Positions 13,656-15,496 of a stretch of 15,496 nucleotides of DNA are shown piece after piece. Made by a program: the position numbers and the translations under genes. Location: contig JAUHVS010000062.1 of NCBI GenBank assembly GCA_030424955.1, positions 1-15,496 on the forward strand, in the 5' to 3' direction. The notes under the pieces are model-generated. The model had not been told where the DNA came from. It searched no databases and saw only the letters and a program-made list of their open reading frames with translations. How positions within the stretch are numbered: position 1 is the first letter of the stretch; each line of letters opens with the position of its first letter. The stretch comes from a bacterium. GTDB taxonomy: Bacteria; Myxococcota_A; Bradymonadia; UBA7976; UBA1532.

Positions 13656-14816
13656 ATGACCCTCGACGCCATCGACCGCCACGCCCTCGCGGCGGATCTG
13701 GAGCGCCTGCGGGCCGAGATCAAGGCCGAGGCCAGCGAGGCCGACTGGCGCCACTTCCGGCGGCTGGCGTGGGCCGGCCGCGGCGTCGGCTGGCTCGGCC
13801 TCGCGCTGGCGGGCTGGGCCCTCAACCCGCTGAGCGTCATCGGCCTGGCCTTCGCGAGCGTGGTGCGCTGGGCGGTGGTCGGCCACCACGTCTGCCACCG
13901 CGGGCTCGACAAGATCCCAGGGCGCCCCGCGGGCCTGCACAGCAAGACCTTCGGGCGGGGCTGGCGCCGGCTGCTGGACTGGATGGACTGGATGCCCGTC
14001 GAGGCGTGGCACTACGAGCACGACCTGCTGCACCACTACAAGCTGGGCGAGGCCACGCCCCCGGAGGGGCCGCCCGGCGATCCCGACGTGCCCGACCTCA
14101 ACGCGTGGTGGATCCGTCAGCTGCCCGTGCCAGCGCCGCTGCGGGCCGCCGTCGTGCTGGCCCTCTCGCTGGTGTGGAAGCCCCTGTACTACGGCCCCAA
14201 CGTCATCAACGAGCTGATCAACAAGGCCGCCGCCCGCCGGGGCGAGCCCGTGCACGGGCTCTACGACTGGCGCATCGTGCACCCGGGGCGGCGGCGGCTG
14301 TGGATCATCGTCGCGCGCTCGTGGCTGGCCTATGGCGTGTGGCGCTTCGGGGTGCTGCCGGCGCTGTTCTTGTGGTGGGGGGTGGGCGCCTGGCAGACGG
14401 CGCTGCTGAACCTGCTGCTGGCCGAGGCGCTGGCCAACCTGTGGTCCTTCTGGATCATCGTGCCCAACCACGCGGGGGAGGACGTCTGGGCCTTCGAGGG
14501 CCCCGTGCGCGACAAGGCCGACTACTACCTGCGCCAGATCGTGGGCTCGGTGAACTACCGCTGCGGCGGCGATCTCAACGACCTGCTCCACGGCTGGCTC
14601 AACTACCAGATCGAGCACCACGTCTTCCCCGATCTGTCGCCGCGCCAGTACCAGCGCCTGCAGCCCCGCCTGAAGGCGGTGTGCGTGGCCCACGGCGTGC
14701 CGTACGTGCAGCAGCCCGTCTGGCGGCGCATGGGGCGCTGCCTGCGGGTGCTCATCGGCCACGAGACCATGCCGCGCTGGCGCCCGGCCCCCGGGCCTGA
14801 GGGATCGCCGGGCTGA
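13656..14816 (+). CDS. Membrane fatty acid desaturase
   Basis: A 386-residue di-iron integral-membrane desaturase, which would insert double bonds into acyl chains using O2 and an electron donor. The histidine boxes are all present: H77-H-x2-H81 ('VVGHHVCHRG'), H119, H122-x3-H126-H127 ('WHYEHDLLHHYKLGE'), H272 ('NHAGED') and Q318-I-E-H321-H322 ('QIEHHVFPDL'). The Q-x2-HH third box resembles front-end and related acyl desaturases, but there is no cytochrome b5 domain, so a separate ferredoxin-type donor is expected. Hydrophobic segments lie at about 45-75, 150-170 and 215-270. ATG 13656 has AGGAG (13643-13647) 8 bases upstream; the frame is open further upstream to 13536, but that part is Pro/Arg-rich and overlaps the divergent gene start. 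Substrate chain and position cannot be assigned. It may affect membrane fluidity or polyunsaturated lipid synthesis. Confidence 0.93.
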   Translation: MTLDAIDRHALAADLERLRAEIKAEASEADWRHFRRLAWAGRGVGWLGLALAGWALNPLSVIGLAFASVVRWAVVGHHVCHRGLDKIPGRPAGLHSKTFGRGWRRLLDWMDWMPVEAWHYEHDLLHHYKLGEATPPEGPPGDPDVPDLNAWWIRQLPVPAPLRAAVVLALSLVWKPLYYGPNVINELINKAAARRGEPVHGLYDWRIVHPGRRRLWIIVARSWLAYGVWRFGVLPALFLWWGVGAWQTALLNLLLAEALANLWSFWIIVPNHAGEDVWAFEGPVRDKADYYLRQIVGSVNYRCGGDLNDLLHGWLNYQIEHHVFPDLSPRQYQRLQPRLKAVCVAHGVPYVQQPVWRRMGRCLRVLIGHETMPRWRPAPGPEGSPG

Positions 14817-14824
14817 CCGCTGGG

Positions 14825-14853
14825 GTGACTGCGGCGCGCGAGCCTGCCAAGAT
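14825..14853 (+). promoter_or_regulatory. Candidate promoter for the amidase gene
   Basis: GTGACT (14825-14830) and CAAGAT (14848-14853) are separated by 17 bases in the 65-base gap between the desaturase stop and the amidase ATG. The -35 is a fair match and the -10 a weak one. The amidase could equally be read through from the desaturase gene. Confidence 0.3.
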
Positions 14854-14881
14854 GGGCGCCTCTCTCCGACCGGGGCGGCCC

Positions 14882-15496
14882 ATGCGGCGCGTGATCTGCT
14901 GTCTATCGCTCTTCTTCGTGCTGGCCCCTGCGCAGGCGCAGGACCTGGTGGTGCTGGACGCCGGCCACGGCGGCCGCGATCCCGGCGCCGTCGGCTGCGG
15001 CCGCGAGGAGGCCGATCACGTGCTCGACGTGGTGCGCCGCGCCCAGCCGCTGCTCGAGAGCGCCGGGCTGCGGGTGGCGCTGACCCGCAGCGACGACACC
15101 TTCGTGGAGCTGCGGGCCCGCGCCGCCTTCGCCAACGACCGCGGCGCCCGCGCCTTCGTCAGCGTGCACGCCAACAGCAACGCGGGGGCGCCCGCCAGCG
15201 GCACCGAGACCTGGATCGCCAACGGCGCCGGCGCCACCACCCGCAACCTGGGCGCGGCCCTGCAGCGCGAGCTGGTGGCGGCCTGGGGCCTGCGGGACCG
15301 CGGCGTGAAGAACGGCAACTTCACGGTCATCACCGCCACCGCCATGCCGGCGGGCCTCACCGAGATCGGCTTCATCAACAACTGCAACGCCGACTCCGCC
15401 ATCATCGGCGATCCGGCCCAGCGCCAGGTCATCGCGCGGGCCCACGCCGAGGCCATCGCGGGCCACCTGGGCGCGGGAGATCCGGGGCCCGATCCC
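14882..15496 (+). CDS. Secreted zinc N-acetylmuramoyl-L-alanine amidase (Amidase_3), 3' truncated by window
   Basis: The first 205 codons are present, with no stop before the window ends. A short Sec signal peptide ('MRRVICCLSLFFVLAPAQA', cleavage before Q20) sends it to the periplasm or outside. The catalytic domain follows at once: 'VVLDAGHGGRDPGA' supplies zinc ligand H29, E43 in 'REEADHVLDV' the second, H96 in 'FVSVHANS' the third, and E161 in 'LTEIGFINN' is the catalytic glutamate. All key residues of the AmiA/AmiC/CwlD-type fold are thus visible. It would cut the amide bond between N-acetylmuramic acid and the L-alanine of the stem peptide, in cell separation, wall recycling or lysis of prey. 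The domain is nearly complete at residue 197, and the final 'GAGDPGPDP' looks like the start of a Pro-rich linker, so another domain may follow. The ribosome binding site is only a weak G-rich stretch (14872-14878). Confidence 0.92.
   Translation, partial: MRRVICCLSLFFVLAPAQAQDLVVLDAGHGGRDPGAVGCGREEADHVLDVVRRAQPLLESAGLRVALTRSDDTFVELRARAAFANDRGARAFVSVHANSNAGAPASGTETWIANGAGATTRNLGAALQRELVAAWGLRDRGVKNGNFTVITATAMPAGLTEIGFINNCNADSAIIGDPAQRQVIARAHAEAIAGHLGAGDPGPDP

Noticed and set aside
1..15496. tRNA, rRNA, insertion sequences, integrase or phage genes
   Set aside because: I looked for transposase and integrase motifs, terminal inverted repeats with target duplications, and tRNA-like cloverleaf sequences by eye, and saw none. 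A tRNA scan would settle small RNA genes.

Overview
The window is very GC-rich, its coding frames strongly prefer G or C at third positions, and it is dense in secreted and lipid-anchored proteins. Three features point to a Myxococcota-type (former deltaproteobacterial) predatory or soil/marine bacterium: Cys-rich CGDDGCGG / CGDGxC repeats in a lipoprotein, Pro-Asp-Met-Ala linkers after lipoboxes, and a pectate-lyase-like beta-helix lipoprotein that opens with a Cys cluster. The phylum is inferred from these protein styles; no rRNA or other marker gene is present.

Layout. (1) Positions 1-3559, minus strand: the start of a TetR-family repressor with a candidate autoregulatory promoter/operator, preceded by a large multi-PAS GGDEF-EAL cyclic-di-GMP protein. 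The latter is split by an apparent one-base deletion near 2741. (2) 3761-4156, minus: a small HNH endonuclease. (3) 4333-7838, plus: two consecutive lipoproteins, one of unrecognised family with an N-terminal Ig-like domain and one parallel beta-helix. A short tandem repeat and a 13-bp perfect palindrome lie between them. (4) 13537-7858, minus: a probable envelope cluster read in the order outer-membrane beta-barrel, giant Cys-rich lipoprotein (VWA-like plus two SRCR domains), MscS-type channel. (5) 13656-15496, plus: a membrane fatty-acid desaturase and the first 205 codons of a secreted zinc N-acetylmuramoyl-L-alanine amidase that runs off the window.

How it fits together. Almost every gene concerns the cell envelope: surface lipoproteins, an outer-membrane barrel, a mechanosensitive channel, lipid desaturation, peptidoglycan cleavage, and a membrane-independent c-di-GMP sensor. 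No mobile element, CRISPR array, tRNA or rRNA was seen. The most distinctive locus is the 1199-residue lipoprotein at 9022-12621. It combines five CGDDGCGG repeats, a VWA fold whose metal-binding (MIDAS) residues appear lost, and animal-like SRCR domains, and it sits directly downstream of an outer-membrane barrel gene. No gap between genes exceeds about 200 bases.
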